Source: Owenia fusiformis (Eukaryota; Annelida; Polychaeta; Sabellida; Oweniidae). From it: DNA of 64,000 bases. A program made the translations under genes and the position numbers. The notes beneath the pieces were generated by a model. That model made no database searches. It was not told where the DNA came from and saw nothing but the letters and a program-made list of their open reading frames with translations. Below are positions 13,001 to 28,000 of the stretch, piece by piece. Within the stretch, counting starts at the first letter, position 1, and each line of letters begins with the position of its first letter. Where the stretch lies: contig CAIIXF020000005.1 in NCBI GenBank assembly GCA_903813345.2, positions 29,949,375-30,013,374 of the forward strand. The letters run 5' to 3'.

Positions 13001-16000
13001 TAACAATACCTGGGTGTTAATCCATAGAAAATCCTTGAAAATGAGAAATATTTTTTAGGATTATATATATATTGATGGTGCAATATTATAGTCAATAAAA
13101 TGTTTTAAAGGGTATTGATGTTTTTTAGATGAAAAACACAAGCGAAATGCATGAAAAAGCTTCCCAGATTCATTCAACAAACAACTCGAGGTCCTTTCTT
13201 TCAAAGTCATGCGGTTTTTTACCATTTTGGGACAAAATCATCAACCCCCCCAGAACAACTGAACAACCATCCATGGGAGAGGTAGGTTACAATTGAACTC
13301 CATAAATGTGGTAAATAATCTGACATTGAATGTTTGAGATGCTTCTTAATTAGATGATCTCCAGTGTCACTTTATTTAATTCTACATGCATCAGCTTTTC
13401 TCAATTTATTTCTGCCATTACAGTTCCATATTAAATCATTAATCATGCATTGAAAGCTGTTGAACATCACAAATTAGAGTTATTATGCATGTTTTGGTTT
13501 GAGAAGTAAATGAAAATACAAGATGCTCACAACATAAAGATTGGATCTGAGAAATAATGTGATAAACAATAATTTATAGTATATTTGTAGGGAAATAAAA
13601 ACGACATATAAGTAAAATGAAATTTCTTTAATATGAGAAACGGTATTATTGTAAATTGAGTTTGCAGATTAATAGCTTGTCTGTGTGGCTAGAATGAATT
13701 AGGATTTCTAGGTTTGCTTATACAACTGCAAATGATACAGATGCAGCATTACAAGACATAAATTTGTTGCAACTGGGCTGTATCAAAATTTGACTGAAAC
13801 TATAGCTCTATGGATGACAAACAAATCAAATAAAATGAATAAAAAACAAAAATCATCACTGGTGAGTCCTAATACAAAAGTACAGAGATTACAAAACTAA
13901 ATTATAAAAAATAAATTACATTATCTGGTAGCATGCTGACATACAGTATGCCATACATTATACATATCAGTACAGGAATCATCTGAATGAACAAGTTAAA
14001 CAGTTAGACAGTGAAGAAGACCCAAATAAAAAAATACAAGAGCTACAATGGATATATGTCAGTCGGACAAGTGTGCTTTTTGGCCAGACAATTCCACAGA
14101 CACTAAAGAAAATGTCAATATTTCAACGGGATTTGTATTTTACACAACTATTGTAGTATATAATATTATTACTATATTTGGACTCATAGGAAACGGACTA
14201 TCATTGATTGTATATAGTCGAGAGAGGAGACCATGCACGAGGGTGTTACTTTTGAAAGCACTGGCCATAACAGACTCTTTGCATTTATTTCTACACATGC
14301 CATACTCATGGATCATTGGCCATCACTTTGGAGTCGTGGACATAGGGGAGGATCTATATGAAAACACAGCTCGTATTTTATCAAAAATGCTACCATTGGT
14401 TGCGACTTCTGTTACATTGACATCATGGATGGTTGTTTTGGTGACCTTGGATAGATTTATACATGTGTGTATTCCATTACGGGCAAACACACTGTCAACG
14501 ATAGTTCGTACAAAAATAGGAATCGCCATATTAGTCCTAGCAGCGATATTGTACAACCTCCCAAGGTACTTTACAGCATATCTAAACCAAACACAAATGG
14601 CTACGTACCGAATCATTTATGAATTAATTCTTGATTTCATATTCAGACTATTTGGTCCAGTATTCACAGTGTTCTACCTTAATATCAAACTATGTCACTC
14701 TATCAGAGAATCGCAAAAACTAACAAGACAACTAACTAACAAAGAAAAGGATGAACAAAGTTATACACTGACAATGATTGCAATCGTTTCCCTTTTCATT
14801 TTATGTTCAATTCTCGGCTTTATCACAAGAATATTTCGTATATTATCTGTGCTTCGGATAAGTTCTTACATGGATCCATATTCATATATTTTCAACCAAC
14901 TTAGCTATCTTTTTCAAGTATGTAATTCTGCGTTTAACTTTGTAATCTATTTTCTAATAGGGAAAAAATTTCGTAGAAAATTAAGACGTATTTTTCAGCC
15001 AGAGAGTATAAGCGCTTCAGATGAGAACAATATTCAGTAAAATAAGATAAATATGACCAAACTAATAAAGGGAAACCAACCATACTTAACTGATGGAGTA
15101 ATTCATGCATTGCTTAAGGATAATAAAGCTCATTAGATGAGAGTGCTTTATCCAATTTTACAATACATTTTGCTCATATTTTTCTTGTTCTTTCCTTGTC
15201 AGGGTATAAAGAACAACATTATTTAACACATAATGCATGTCTCAGATTGCGATGTATTATTGTTAGATAATAAATAAACAAATAAATAAATAAAATGAGT
15301 TTATTTCATGATAATTACAAGGCACTGATTTATGGGCTTTTGACCTCAAAGAAAATCTTGACCTATGTAAATCATACTAACTGAACACATGACGTTTAGC
15401 TTCAGAAAGCTTTGAAATACACAACATGGATACATTATTACCCTGCGTGCAGAGTCTAGTTAAACTACACTCTGCCTAGTAGAGACCACATTACAGTTTA
15501 GTAGCCCCGCCCCCACGACGGGTACCGGTGACAGTTTGGGTAATAAATCACTTTTGACCTACGCGCTGACCTTTCTTCCACCAATCAGCGAGCTTGAAGA
15601 AACATACGCCAAATGCTTCTAATTAAATATGCGCATGTCATTGGTCAATTCCGGGCTCAACGATGACGTCAGAAGGAATGACCATATATAGAACGTCGGT
15701 CAAATTTGGCCGACGAACACTGATTGGCCGGTGTGAGTTCACAGGTTTATTTTAGTTTGAAAGAGTGAAGACGAAGCTCTCTTTTAAGAAAAGAAGTCAA
15801 ACGAATGCAAAGGGTAATACATTATGGAATGACACAAATGAATTGACCTTTGACAAACAACTATAAATATGAAAGTTAGCTGATGACCTTGAATTGACCT
15901 TTGACCTTGAGTCCATCGCCGTCCCATGTATGATACTTTATCCCATGATAATGCTCCACCCGTTAATTAAATTGAGAGTGTTTGTGATAACATAGGTTCA

Positions 16001-19000
16001 TAAACATCAATGAATACAAGTGTAAATATATCCAATTGCCTCAGCCCTACTGAATAGTACAAGAGGCATAATGGATAAATAACATTAAGGAAATACAATT
16101 TATTATAAACCTTTACATCTCCCATGATTAATAGAAAGTTTAATATCTATACATCATTAATAGAGTATCAAGGTTTAATATTTATCTTGAGTAACAACTG
16201 GAAAATAAGAACTTGAATGTCAAAGTGACCTTTCAATTGTGTTAAAAAATGATGTAAACAACGTGAAAAACAGCACCTGTAAATTGAAATATTTTTTGCA
16301 CTGTAATTAACTGCATAGCCTTTAATCATAATATTGAATTGTATTGTTTTAGATTAATTTCAATATCCCAGTCTTAAAATGCCAATATGATTGGTTAATT
16401 AAAAGTCGACTACATTGACTGTTGACTGCTATAATGTACTGTTCAATACTGATATGGTTTATATTCTTACTTAACTATTCTCACACATTCAGGCCCGTAG
16501 CCAGGATTTGCCAAGGGGGGCTCACTTTTTGAAAAATTCCAGGGGGGGATTCACTTGTGACAATTTTGGTCCAAAAATGCCCAAAATCACTTAAAAAGTG
16601 CTCAGAATGGTGAAAAACTGCATGATTTTGAAAGATTTTTGGCCAGGGGGGGGGTGTGCTCGAAACCCATCTAACCCCCCCCCCCCTGGCTATGGGCTTG
16701 ACATTGCATATATTCAAAATGTTCAGAAATTGGATGTGATTGTGGGGCTCCTATTCTATGTTTAGTTTGCATGACATTATTACTTAAATCAATAACATAG
16801 CAAAGGTTGTTCAATAAATACTAATATAAGCTTTCTCATTTTCTTGTTAATGTGAGGGAATCAAGATGACATTTTCAGGAATTGAAGACAATTTGTATTT
16901 CTTTATACTGACCAAATTATATTTTATTCTGGGTACTTTTAAAGTTACAGCAAAAGTATATACACGTATGGATGAGGGCACCCAGAGCAGTTTTTTCCTT
17001 ATTTTAAGTTCCCTAAATAAACTATCGCATTGCTCAAATCTTTGAAAATTTCATCTTGTTTTCTTTACAGATCACAAATGAGACAATTTGTATAAGTATT
17101 AATTGAACAAACCTTATTAATGTGGTTTGAGGGAAATCAAAATACCATTACTTGTTGGAAAGGATAAAGTTATGGATAAGTCCCATCTCTTGCTGACCTA
17201 TCCAATTTTAAAAACAAATATACATACAAAAGTATGTAGCTTTTGCTTCAGAGAATTTCTTCCCTATCACATCATCCAATGCACTATCACGATCTCCTGA
17301 TATCATGATCCTGACCAATTAATACTAATAACTAGACACTGTAGTCACATCTGACTGCTCTTACAGATATATAATATACTTAGTGTTCAGAATCTAAAAA
17401 CAATTTTCACCTTGATCCTATCATGTTAATAAACACTTCAAATATTCTTTTATGTCAATAAACACTTCAAATATCCTATTATGTTAATAAACACTTCAAA
17501 TATTCTATTATATTAATAAACACTTCAAATATTCTATTATATTAATAAACACTTCAAACATCCTGAATAATTGTTTAATATTTCTTTCATTTAATGTTTT
17601 TGTGAATATATTTATATGAGACTGGGACTTAATTATTATGTGACGCCTAATATCATGGGCTTTCTAGTTGAAAGCCCATGCTAATATCAATGAATAATGT
17701 ATCATTGGTTTATCTTTAATAATCATTTTCAAAAGGACAAGATACATTTCTTAATTTAAGCAATAGGCTATATAAAGTTAACCTATCTTGTTATAATGTG
17801 AATTTCCACAAAAATTAATTTAAATTATACTTACACACATGTTTGTTTGTTAAAGATTCCTATGACAATGCTAGCCTTGAATTCTACAAGACATTTTGCC
17901 GCAGCATTCAGGTCACATATAATTGGGGGCGAAGTTGGAGCAACAGTGCTGACACCTGGTGGGCGGGTAGGAGGCAGAGTTGGCGGAAGAGTTGGTTTTG
18001 GTGGGCATTTTACAGCCACAAATGCATTTAGTTCTTGGATGAGTGAAAAAGAAGTAATCTGCGTTTTTGCTGAACACGTATTGACATTTTCAAATATGCA
18101 GGTGATGCTGTTTTTCAGTTCCCTAGAAACAAAGATACATGTATGCATTTAGTATAACAGATATTTCATTTTTTGTTTCACAAAGGATAACTCTTTTAAG
18201 TAGAAAAAGTTACAGCCATTTAAAAATGTAGTGTGCCAAAATGGAAATGTTGCGTCACTTTCAATGGAGGACAGAGTAAAACAAGAGTGTTTCAATGAAG
18301 ACGTGAATAAGTCTAATTGTGTAAAAATCCTAAGAATAGACTACTCACAGTTCCATAGTACCACAGACCAATCTTGGCCCAGAGAGGTAGATAGCCACCT
18401 TGCCGTAGAACTCAATAGCACATGTCATTGCAGCATCAATGTTACAGCTAGGTGGTTCTGTAATACACAAATGATGACATGTGCATTCATTTTTATTAAA
18501 TGCAGAAACAGTGAAACCTATAAAGTGGAGCATCTCTACCATATGATAAAGTTAAGAATTTAGATAATTGTGATGTCAAAGAGGTAAAGAGTGCATTCTC
18601 TCATTCTTGTGAATGTTGAATTCATTTTTTGAGTTGAATCCTTCTATCAGTGATTTTATATATAAGTACATTATTTGTCATCATCAATGGTAGAATCTCA
18701 TGATCTTAAAATGCCCTAATCATATTGAGAAAAGGATTGCAATCTTAAAAATGCCGAATACAGCTTCAAATACAACACAAAATATCCCAAATGATACCCT
18801 TATGGGTTTTATGTTTGAAGCCAGTGATGTATTTTTACAGTGGTATAAAGAATTATGTGTATATATCTATAAAATATAAGGTATTATGTTATAAAATGTT
18901 AAAAACATCAAAAACAACTGAGATTTATTTTTGTAATTCTCAATCATTTTTGATGATCATAAAATATAAAATAAACAAATAAAAAAATTGTAGAGAGTAT

Positions 19001-22000
19001 AAGCTTACCTGTGGGTAGTACAGTAGGCACTGTTGGTACTGTTGGTACAGTAGGCACTGTTGGTACAGTGGGAGCACTGGGGTCTGTCACAACAGGAGGC
19101 AGAGTTGGTGGTGAAGGTGTCACTGAAAAGATCGATTCAGTTTCAAACAGTTAACTTAATTACAATTGTTTTAGGGGCTTGGTCGATATTTCAATGTCTG
19201 TCAAAAACGTAATTAATTCTGGAGTTAATCAGGTCTTAACCCCCTCCCCCTTCCCTTTCTAATGATATATTACGAGTGAATTCAGAAGATTGATTTTAAG
19301 GTACATGTATTTCCAATGTTTCTTCATGATGCATGATGAAATACTGCATGTCAAAATGATAAACGATGAACTGTGTAAAAAGTCTATTGAAAAAACACAT
19401 GTGTTCTTTCTGCACTGTATTATTACAAATAAGTCATACATACCTCTTATTTTACACTCTGATTCAAATGATGAAAATGTTTGTTGGAAAAATTTATCAG
19501 TTTCAATTTTGATACTGTCTGGGCAGGTGGTGATAGAGGATGACAAACACTCAAGCTTTTCATCTTTGTACTTGGCACTACAAATTAAGAATTAAATTCA
19601 AATCTTGCTACCTGGTAAGCTATTACAAATGATTGCAAAAGTGACAATCTCGCTACCTGGTAAGCTGTTACAAATGATTGCAAAAGTGACAATCTCGCTA
19701 CCTGGTAAGCTGTTACAAATGATTGCAAAAGTGACAATCTCGATACCTGGTAAGCTATTACGAATGATTACAAAAGTGCAATGGTTTGTACAGACAGATC
19801 AAACGACAATGGTGGCTAAATCAAAGCTCATTGCTTCTTGATGGTGACACAAATATGTCTGATATTCATCTTGAATCAAAACTATCAAATATGCTGAAAT
19901 TATCAAATGGTTTAACTTAAATCACTGTACAATTGTTTGTGTGTTATGGGATATTGCTGTCTACTAGTACAATGGTATAATCTTACACTAAGGAGAGTAT
20001 TGAAACACTCAAAATGTATGTAACTATATTATGCTTATTGGTGCATGTTAATGAAATAACAATCACTGAATGATAAACAAAGTTGACTTACTCGCATACA
20101 ACATTGGCATCAACGAGTCCAAGGATCACCTTGACAACAAGCTCTGCAATTTCCTGAGTACATTTCCTTGCATTCTCAATCTGTAAATATGTAAATGCAC
20201 ACATTCTTTGAGCTTCTGTTTCAATTGTACATGTTAATGATGTAAACCTGTTCAATAAGATTTGAACCCTTCCAGCTTACATGTATTTAACCCAATTCAT
20301 TATTTCAATTTTACTGTCCTTATAAAATATTGAACTTCGACAAAATATTTGACATTAATATGCATTTTCTAATCTTCTACAGACCCGGGAAATCCCAACA
20401 GATCTGAGCCCTTGAGCAGGCTTTCTACTCTTTTCTTAAAGTGAAATGTTTAGTGGATTGAATTATTTTTTGAGGCTAAAGTTCCACAACTGGTATAGAA
20501 AATCTACAACATACAAACTGATTATCCAGCTATGGCCACAGTATGGATCAAGTGTGACTGAGGCATTAGACACTGTTAATTTTCTCAGTTTGTCAATTGT
20601 TACACCTTAATTAACATTACCTTGCAGGTGACAGGTATAGGTGTCGTCACTGGTGGTGAAGCTTCACAGGCGCCACCTATAAACTCTAGAGTAGACTCCC
20701 ATTCTGCTCTTATATAGTCCCTGATCTTGCCATTACAACCAACCACGTTCTCAAATACACAAGACTCCTTTGCCTTGATTGAACTAGAACATATACACAA
20801 CTATAATACAGCATGCTTTTAGGTTAACAATACATGTATGTACATGATTATGAACATTTACTAAATATGCTTTATAAACTGACAAAAATACAAAAATAGA
20901 AGCTTGATATGAATTTTTCGAATGAAAAACATGGTGAACAGTTTGACATACTTCCATTAAAAATGAAGTCTCACATTTATAGCAGCATTATTTTCCCTTA
21001 ACTATTTATCAGCATTTACCTGCAAATTTGTGTGTAGTCGCTAGAGCCTGATGTGATGAACTCTATGATGACAACTCCTACCTCAGTCAGACACTGCATG
21101 GATGTATCTTGTTTGCAAAATAGCTTATCTGTAAACATACAGTAGAAGGTGGTAAGTGAAACACCTCTGTATGTGGAACAACTCACAAGTGGAACAGGTT
21201 ATTTGTAAAGTCCTGTGGCCCATTGACTCCATGTTAATGAACCTCTGTAAGTAGAACTCCTCACAAGTGGTACATTTTTTGTGGTTCCATGGGCGTTCCC
21301 ACTTACACAGGTTCCACTGTACAATGTATGAAATTGGTAGTTTAGCTACAAGCCATTGTGAACCCTCTTTACACACAACCCACAATGCATCCATTCTCAA
21401 TAACTAGGCACATTTCCATGAGTGAAATGGACCAAAAGTGAAGTTGGTTTAAATGGTTTCAATTTGATGTTTTATTATTTGAATATATGTCAAGTAGCTA
21501 AACCGCAAATATCTTCATCAATCTCAAACCCCTTCATGAAAAATTTGCATGTCGAAGTGCATATGATATTATCTTAAAAATGCAAGTCTCTGTCATTAAC
21601 GTTATAGTGGGGTGTCATATCAAGAGACCTGTATTTTGAGCCAAAGCAATATTCTCATGTTTACTTTTGCATCTAAAAATAAGGATATATTTTGCCTTGA
21701 TAATGAATCATATATCAGAAATTTTGGAGATATATAATTGAAACAGACTCACATTGAAGACGGAAATCACAGATGAACTTATTATTCCCTTTCACGAACA
21801 AATCCTAAGTGCTACACGTCATTTCAATTTTGAAGAAAATCAGTCTAACTACGTTACATTTAGCTTTCTTTTCTGATGATGGATAGTATGAAGAATAAAA
21901 TGATAGCTACGTTTTGGTGTTTGACACAGGAGGCATGATTTAATTGAGATTTTTATATCATGACACCCTTGGTAACGTATATGATTCAAAAATAGTAACA

Positions 22001-25000
22001 TCGTAGAATCAGTTATATCATTATGAATAATTGCAAAATATCAACTGGTGTTTCTTATACCATGTTTACACTGAAGTTAAAGCAATAATAACACTTGAAA
22101 CAGACATAGTCCAACGCCTAATCATGTTACGTAAATGATGGTGAAAGTCACTAAATTCTAAAATAGCTACATTAAAGATAACACCAACCTCAACTATGTA
22201 TGCAACACATATGTAATTAACTAAGTGCAACATGCGCTACATGTTTTAAAGAAAAAATGCAGGCTTAAAGTTACTTTTTCTTTCTTTACACATTTTAAAT
22301 GCTAAAATCCTTTGTAACGTAAATGATACAAAACTCACAATCGCGGAATCAATACTATTTAGTATAAAATATGTGAGTATCGTCAAGAAGAAGTAACGCT
22401 AAGTGTCTCCTGATATCGCTAAGTGTCTCCTGATATCATACGATACATAACTACTAAAAACTTAACTTATTCCTCCATTACCTTTACTTTGTCATATATA
22501 TCCTGGGCTAAGTTTGCATCTCAGGACTCAGTTCGAATAGCCTTGGGGTTGGCTTCTCCATTTCAGATAAAATATTAGTATTGGAGATTTTCAGACAAAT
22601 AATGTCACTTTTTAGAGGAAAAAGACACATTTTGCTTCTCCATAAAATAATTTCCCTATCATTAGTATCTACACTTACAAAAAATATTTAAATCAGCGGT
22701 TATCATAAACTGCAGTGACATATTCGCCAACGTGTACCCCAATATCTTCACTGTCAGTATGCATGTCTCTGACATTAACACTCTTGAAAGGTGTTGTTGT
22801 ATCTTCTTGTATCCATAAACCTGTGTGCAGTTCGGCTTTGACACGATTTATTTGCGTTGACCAAGGTAGCCTATGTCCCTTTGCCTGTGACAACCGTCGG
22901 GTACACAGTCCCGTTTTGTTGTCCTATTGCAAAATTCATGTTTAATGTGTTACTTGATCATGAAACACTGTCATAGCCGCTTGTGTCACAATGATTATTT
23001 CGGCATCACTGGGGTCAATAGCTGCCAATAGTATCTTCTCTGATTTTTCTTTTGTTTTTTCTTGCTGTTAGGCTATTTATTTATTCTTAAAACGACCTCT
23101 TTATCTTTTCAGATGACATTGCAGCTATTGGGACATAAAATTATTGAACACGTTCTTTGGCCTTGTATGATCCACCTATTTTGTTTTTTCCTCTCATGAT
23201 AGTATTTTTGAATTTCTGCACTAGTCTCTCCCATCTACAGAGTGTACATGTTGATAAATAAATATACCGGTAAAGTATTGACGGCAAACAAATGTGTGCA
23301 GCAGAGTTCATCAACTACGTTACCATCGGTAAAGTAAGTTATCATATAAAAACACAGGGCCAGAGCTTCAATATAAAATCAATGAGAGAAACATGTTTTT
23401 ATGTTCATTTTCACATTTATTCTAACAATGTTTATGCCATAGTTAACATTAAATTAACAACATAAATTCGTTTCACATGAGAGATACTATATAGGGTGTA
23501 ATACATACCTTAAATTGCGTGGTTTTACTCCGAAAAAGTGGTAGACTTTCTTGATTCAGATTCAAACCAATATGTGAGCTTAAATTTCCCTCGTTATAAA
23601 CTTTATTCAGAGCTAGGAGTATGGTAATAGTTATTTTCGTACCACAAGGTATCGAAAATGATGGTATTGTAAATGATGCAAACGACACTCTCGCTGCTGT
23701 ATTGTATTCAAACAAAGTTAAATTGGTTGAACATAGTGATTAATCAGGTACACCCCTACCATACAATTGGTTGATATAACATGAATATGCTCAACTACGT
23801 ATTGACCGTGGAAACATTGATCACGTAAATGATTTTCTTATCTATAACTTCATGAAAAACTGTGATTATAATTTTCTAATGCCCAAATCTTCACGTTTCC
23901 AACAGCAACTTGTACGACGATATTTTTGTTTGGGGTAATATGACTTCACCACAATTTGACATCGGTTTCTAAATAGCTACGTATTTACAGATTTGACCTA
24001 AATTAAGCTAAATTTTGAAATAATTTGTAACAAATTGAATTTCAAAAACAATTTTAACATTCTGGTCAATCCTATCCTATTAAACACCATTATAATCCAC
24101 AGGTAAAAGCAAAACTGAACCAAGCAGGAGTGACTGTTATAATGTTACAATGTTATGATGTTACCCCTGAAAGGTCACATGTTAAATCCATGTGAAACAT
24201 TTCACTTTGTCCAACAAAAGGTAAGCGATCGGTGGCTACCTGTGAGTCATTGGACGAATATGGCCTCCCGATCGTAGGCCAACGAAATTTTGAAGAGTGC
24301 AGACTCACTGTTAATGATGCCTTAAATGACAAAATACAAGCATTTTCTGGAGATTTTATGAGATGTGAGCTATTGGAAAAGATTTTTTAATCGAGTGAGA
24401 AAGTAGGAAATGCTGTAGTGGTAGGATGGGATAGAAATCCACGGAGGGGTGTCTTTAAGTGCTCTGATAAACCTTTTTAGACTTAAAGCCAACAAATCAT
24501 ATGATACATGCACCTACCCATGTATTGAGAGTATTAATAGGGGTCTTCCCTCTTAAACGATAATAAAACCACATTTACAATATTCCTATTTAGGAGTTAA
24601 AACATCTCCAACACATAGTAACAATATCTTAAGAGAACATATAAACCATATGTAATGCAATTAGTTTGTAATCAAAATGTAATCAAAATGATTTAAAACT
24701 CTTTGAAACTGCAAAACTGGAAATTTTCGTCGAATTTTGTTAAAACATGAACATTTTTAAATTGCTTGTTTTTCATCAATATTACTTAAATTTCCAAATA
24801 AAAAAATTTGAGTGTCACAAAATGTTTCAAGTTAAAGTATGCCGAATTTCATAAGCAAACTCTTTTTGGATATTTTTCTACAATACATCAAAGTAGGCGA
24901 CAAAATTGTGTGTGGGGTACTATATAATTCATAGCACAAGGGGGTAAACATAAAAAAGACTGGCGACATTTGCTTGGGAATATTTTTGGTAAGGTGAAAA

Positions 25001-28000
25001 TGTCAAAATGATCGTTTCTGTCATTTGACTAGAAGCTAGGATCATGTTGTGTATAAGAAAACACTTTATATGGGATGTTACGTTTAAAAAGTTCATCAAT
25101 GACACCATACAATCCTGATTTTTGATATGGCGAAAGTCACGTAAATTATGAATAGGCAAATTCTAGTACATATAATAAAATATGTGTAACTTAGAAATCA
25201 TATATTACATACGTGCTTGGTAGAGGGTCATATATACTACTTGTAAACACATCAAAAATTGATGTCAGTAATGTTAATACTAAGACTGAGCCTGGCGACA
25301 TCAATTGTGCCTAGTTATTGAGAATGGATGAATGGTGTTGGTGAAGCAAATATGGAGACTTCAAGCAAGATAAAAATTACCTATAGCAATATGGGATCAA
25401 AATATACGAAATGGTGGTAAAGTATAAACAGCAAGACCAGACCATGTGAATCGAAATAAGCATAGGATTACCTCCACAATTGTCTCCACTCCATCCATCA
25501 GGGCAAACACATTCATAGTCTGGTCCAGGGATGACTTTACAGGTGGCACCATTCTGGCAGGGGGACTTATCACAGGGGGGTTTACATGTATCACCAAGGA
25601 CAGCCTCGTACTCTAAGAGTTGTCGATTGTAGACCTCTTTAATGTTATCCGCACACTCGAGGACTGCCTTGTTTAGACAATCTACTGCAACCTTAACATG
25701 TCTGAAAAGGAATGCTTAGTGTTAATACAGTATAACCTGTGTACAATGAACACCTATTGAGTCACAAAAATGTGCTCACTGTAGGTAGGTGTTCACTACA
25801 GAGAGACATTTTATAAAAAAATCAGTGGAGTACATGTATGTGTTGAAAGGGATCTTCACTACACACAGGTCTTCATCAGAGAGAGGTGCTGAGAGGTACT
25901 AGGCTATTGTTCAAATATGTAAGTTAACGTCATTGTTGAGAGGATGCTCTTTTTATTTGACAAGTGGATTAAATTGTTTTTAGTCACCATAATGATGAAC
26001 ATTCTTAAAGGCAGAATCAGATCTAGCAAGTAGTCAGTATCATGATCTGGACAAGAATTGCTTCAATTTTAGAATATTTTGGGCTTATATCATTCCTTGT
26101 CATATATTTTTTCAAAAATTACCCAAATTGTACACTTTGTTTGAGGAAATTTTTTTTTTCAATATTCAGTTTACCATTTTTATTATTTGGGAGAATTTTG
26201 AATTTTTCCCCACTTTGGCACTTTGAACCTTTAATAACTAACAGTTTATAACATATCGTGGATCTTTTGGGAGATAATATTTTGAGATTGTAAGGAATAT
26301 ATTGGTGGGTCAACTGTACATGTTGCTTGCAATTTTTCACCCTCTATGGATCTGATTCTGCCTTTAATTATGCTCTCTCATATTATAATGCAGAATCATT
26401 GTGTGTCAAACATAAATAGTAATCCACAAAAATATATATATTGAACATATGTAAAAGTAATAGAATTAATGTGTTCATGTATGTAACTAATCTCCTCTGA
26501 AAGATTTACATCTTACATGTATGTCCAGTACTTACACACAAATTGCACTGTTTGTGATTGTTGGGTTGAGAATCTTGGCACCCAGGTAAGTAACACATTC
26601 AGTGGCTTTCTTGATGCTACATTTCACTGGAGGTTTAGTTGGTCCAGGAGTGGTGACAGGGGGTGGCACTACAGTGCATTTGTCTCCAATGATCACATCT
26701 ATGGTTGCGACAAAGTCCAAAATGTCCTTCTGGATTGAATTGTCACATTCCACTATTGAAGTCATGATGCAGTTCAGTGCGGCTTCAAATTTGCTGAAAT
26801 AGATATCGAAAAAGAACGAAGGTTATATATGTTACATTGTATGGGAGGTATAGGATATGAGGTGTATCTTGAGGAAAATATAAGGTCCAAGGTAAGATAT
26901 TGTAATTCCCCATAAATATTCCACATGTTAAAAAGTGAATATCACAATTCGCAATTGATATTTAAAATTTGTCATAATTTCAATTACTTTCATTATTCAT
27001 ACTTTAGCTATAGTTCTGTCAAAGAAAAGACCATCAAACCCAACACATTTTGGTAAAACAAAAAAGCTAGGACATACTGGTTAGATCCATTGATGATATC
27101 ATTGGCTGTAGGTAGCAATCTGACCATGCGAAACTATATGATAAACTTATTGCTAACTTGAAAAAGGTACAACCAATGACATAATCGATCTACCAATACG
27201 ATAGCTTCTTTAATTTACCAAAAGGTGGCAGGGTTTATTGGAAAAGTCTATTATTTCAAATAATTACAATGCATGTATACAGAACATATCAGAATTTTGT
27301 ACTTACTAGCAAAAACCAGTTGCAAGTATACTACTGGGAGCATTGAGGGCATTAAACAAGCGAGCATTGATGTCTATGAGGCACACCTTGGCCTCATCCA
27401 CCAAGCAATTGGGATTCTGTGTTGGAGGGGGTTGTGTGGAGACTGGTGTATCTGGGGTGGATTGAGGCACCTGGGTACCAGCTGGGGTGGTAGTGATCGC
27501 TGGTGTAACTGAAAAAAATCAATATTCTTCAATACATAGATGTATATGTACAGTATTTCAAAACATCACCAAAAAGTACTTTTTCAGTGGCCACAGCGGA
27601 CAATACACTGCCAATGCAATGTACATCTACATTCTCATTGTGTTTCCCATTGTGTTATGAATGGGTCTAAAACTCTGTTTACACAAATGGAGACATGACA
27701 TACTTGGATCAGGTCTGCAGGCTCCGCTGAGGGTCACTTGTTCCACAATTGCTTCAAAGATGAAGTTGATTTCTGTTTGTTGATCTTTGGTACATTTGAA
27801 CATCCCTCCCCTGATGCACTGCCTTGTCTCTTCAATCATCCTGTAATGACATAAAATACTGAAGTGTGCAGTTCTGTTGAATCACACAAAAATACTATGT
27901 AACAATTAACACTATTATTTGGGAGAATTTTTAAATTTTTCCCCACTTTGGCACTTTGAAAAAAATTACTTTTGGGAGATAATATTTTTGAGATTGTACG

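Larger units (their letters stand above)
11653..14047. other. Gene A intron, left part (before GPCR)
   Basis: Holds repeat S copy 1 (11690-11872), the 610-bp TTAA foldback (12058-12667) and otherwise AT-rich DNA. I see no coding exon on either strand. A short hydrophobic plus-strand frame near 12549-12791 lies partly in the transposon and is not credible. Confidence 0.6.
15070..17834. other. Gene A intron, right part (after GPCR)
   Basis: Holds the promoter-like island and nuclear-receptor half-sites (15495-15910), a MITE (16490-16700) and the 30-base tandem repeat (17418-17565). The remainder is AT-rich without visible coding. Confidence 0.6.

Noticed and set aside
16481-16717. Minus-strand frame with Pro/Gly/Trp-rich protein
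   Set aside because: It is the translation of the CAGGCCCGTAGCC MITE with its C runs.
11653-17834. Idea that genes A-left and A-right are two separate genes flanking the GPCR
   Set aside because: The 17835 donor and 11652 acceptor restore a Val codon and complete a six-Cys unit at the conserved phase-2 position; no signal peptide or stop is seen between them.
26042-26340. Short frames with hydrophobic residues on both strands
   Set aside because: They fall inside the 363-bp TTAA MITE.
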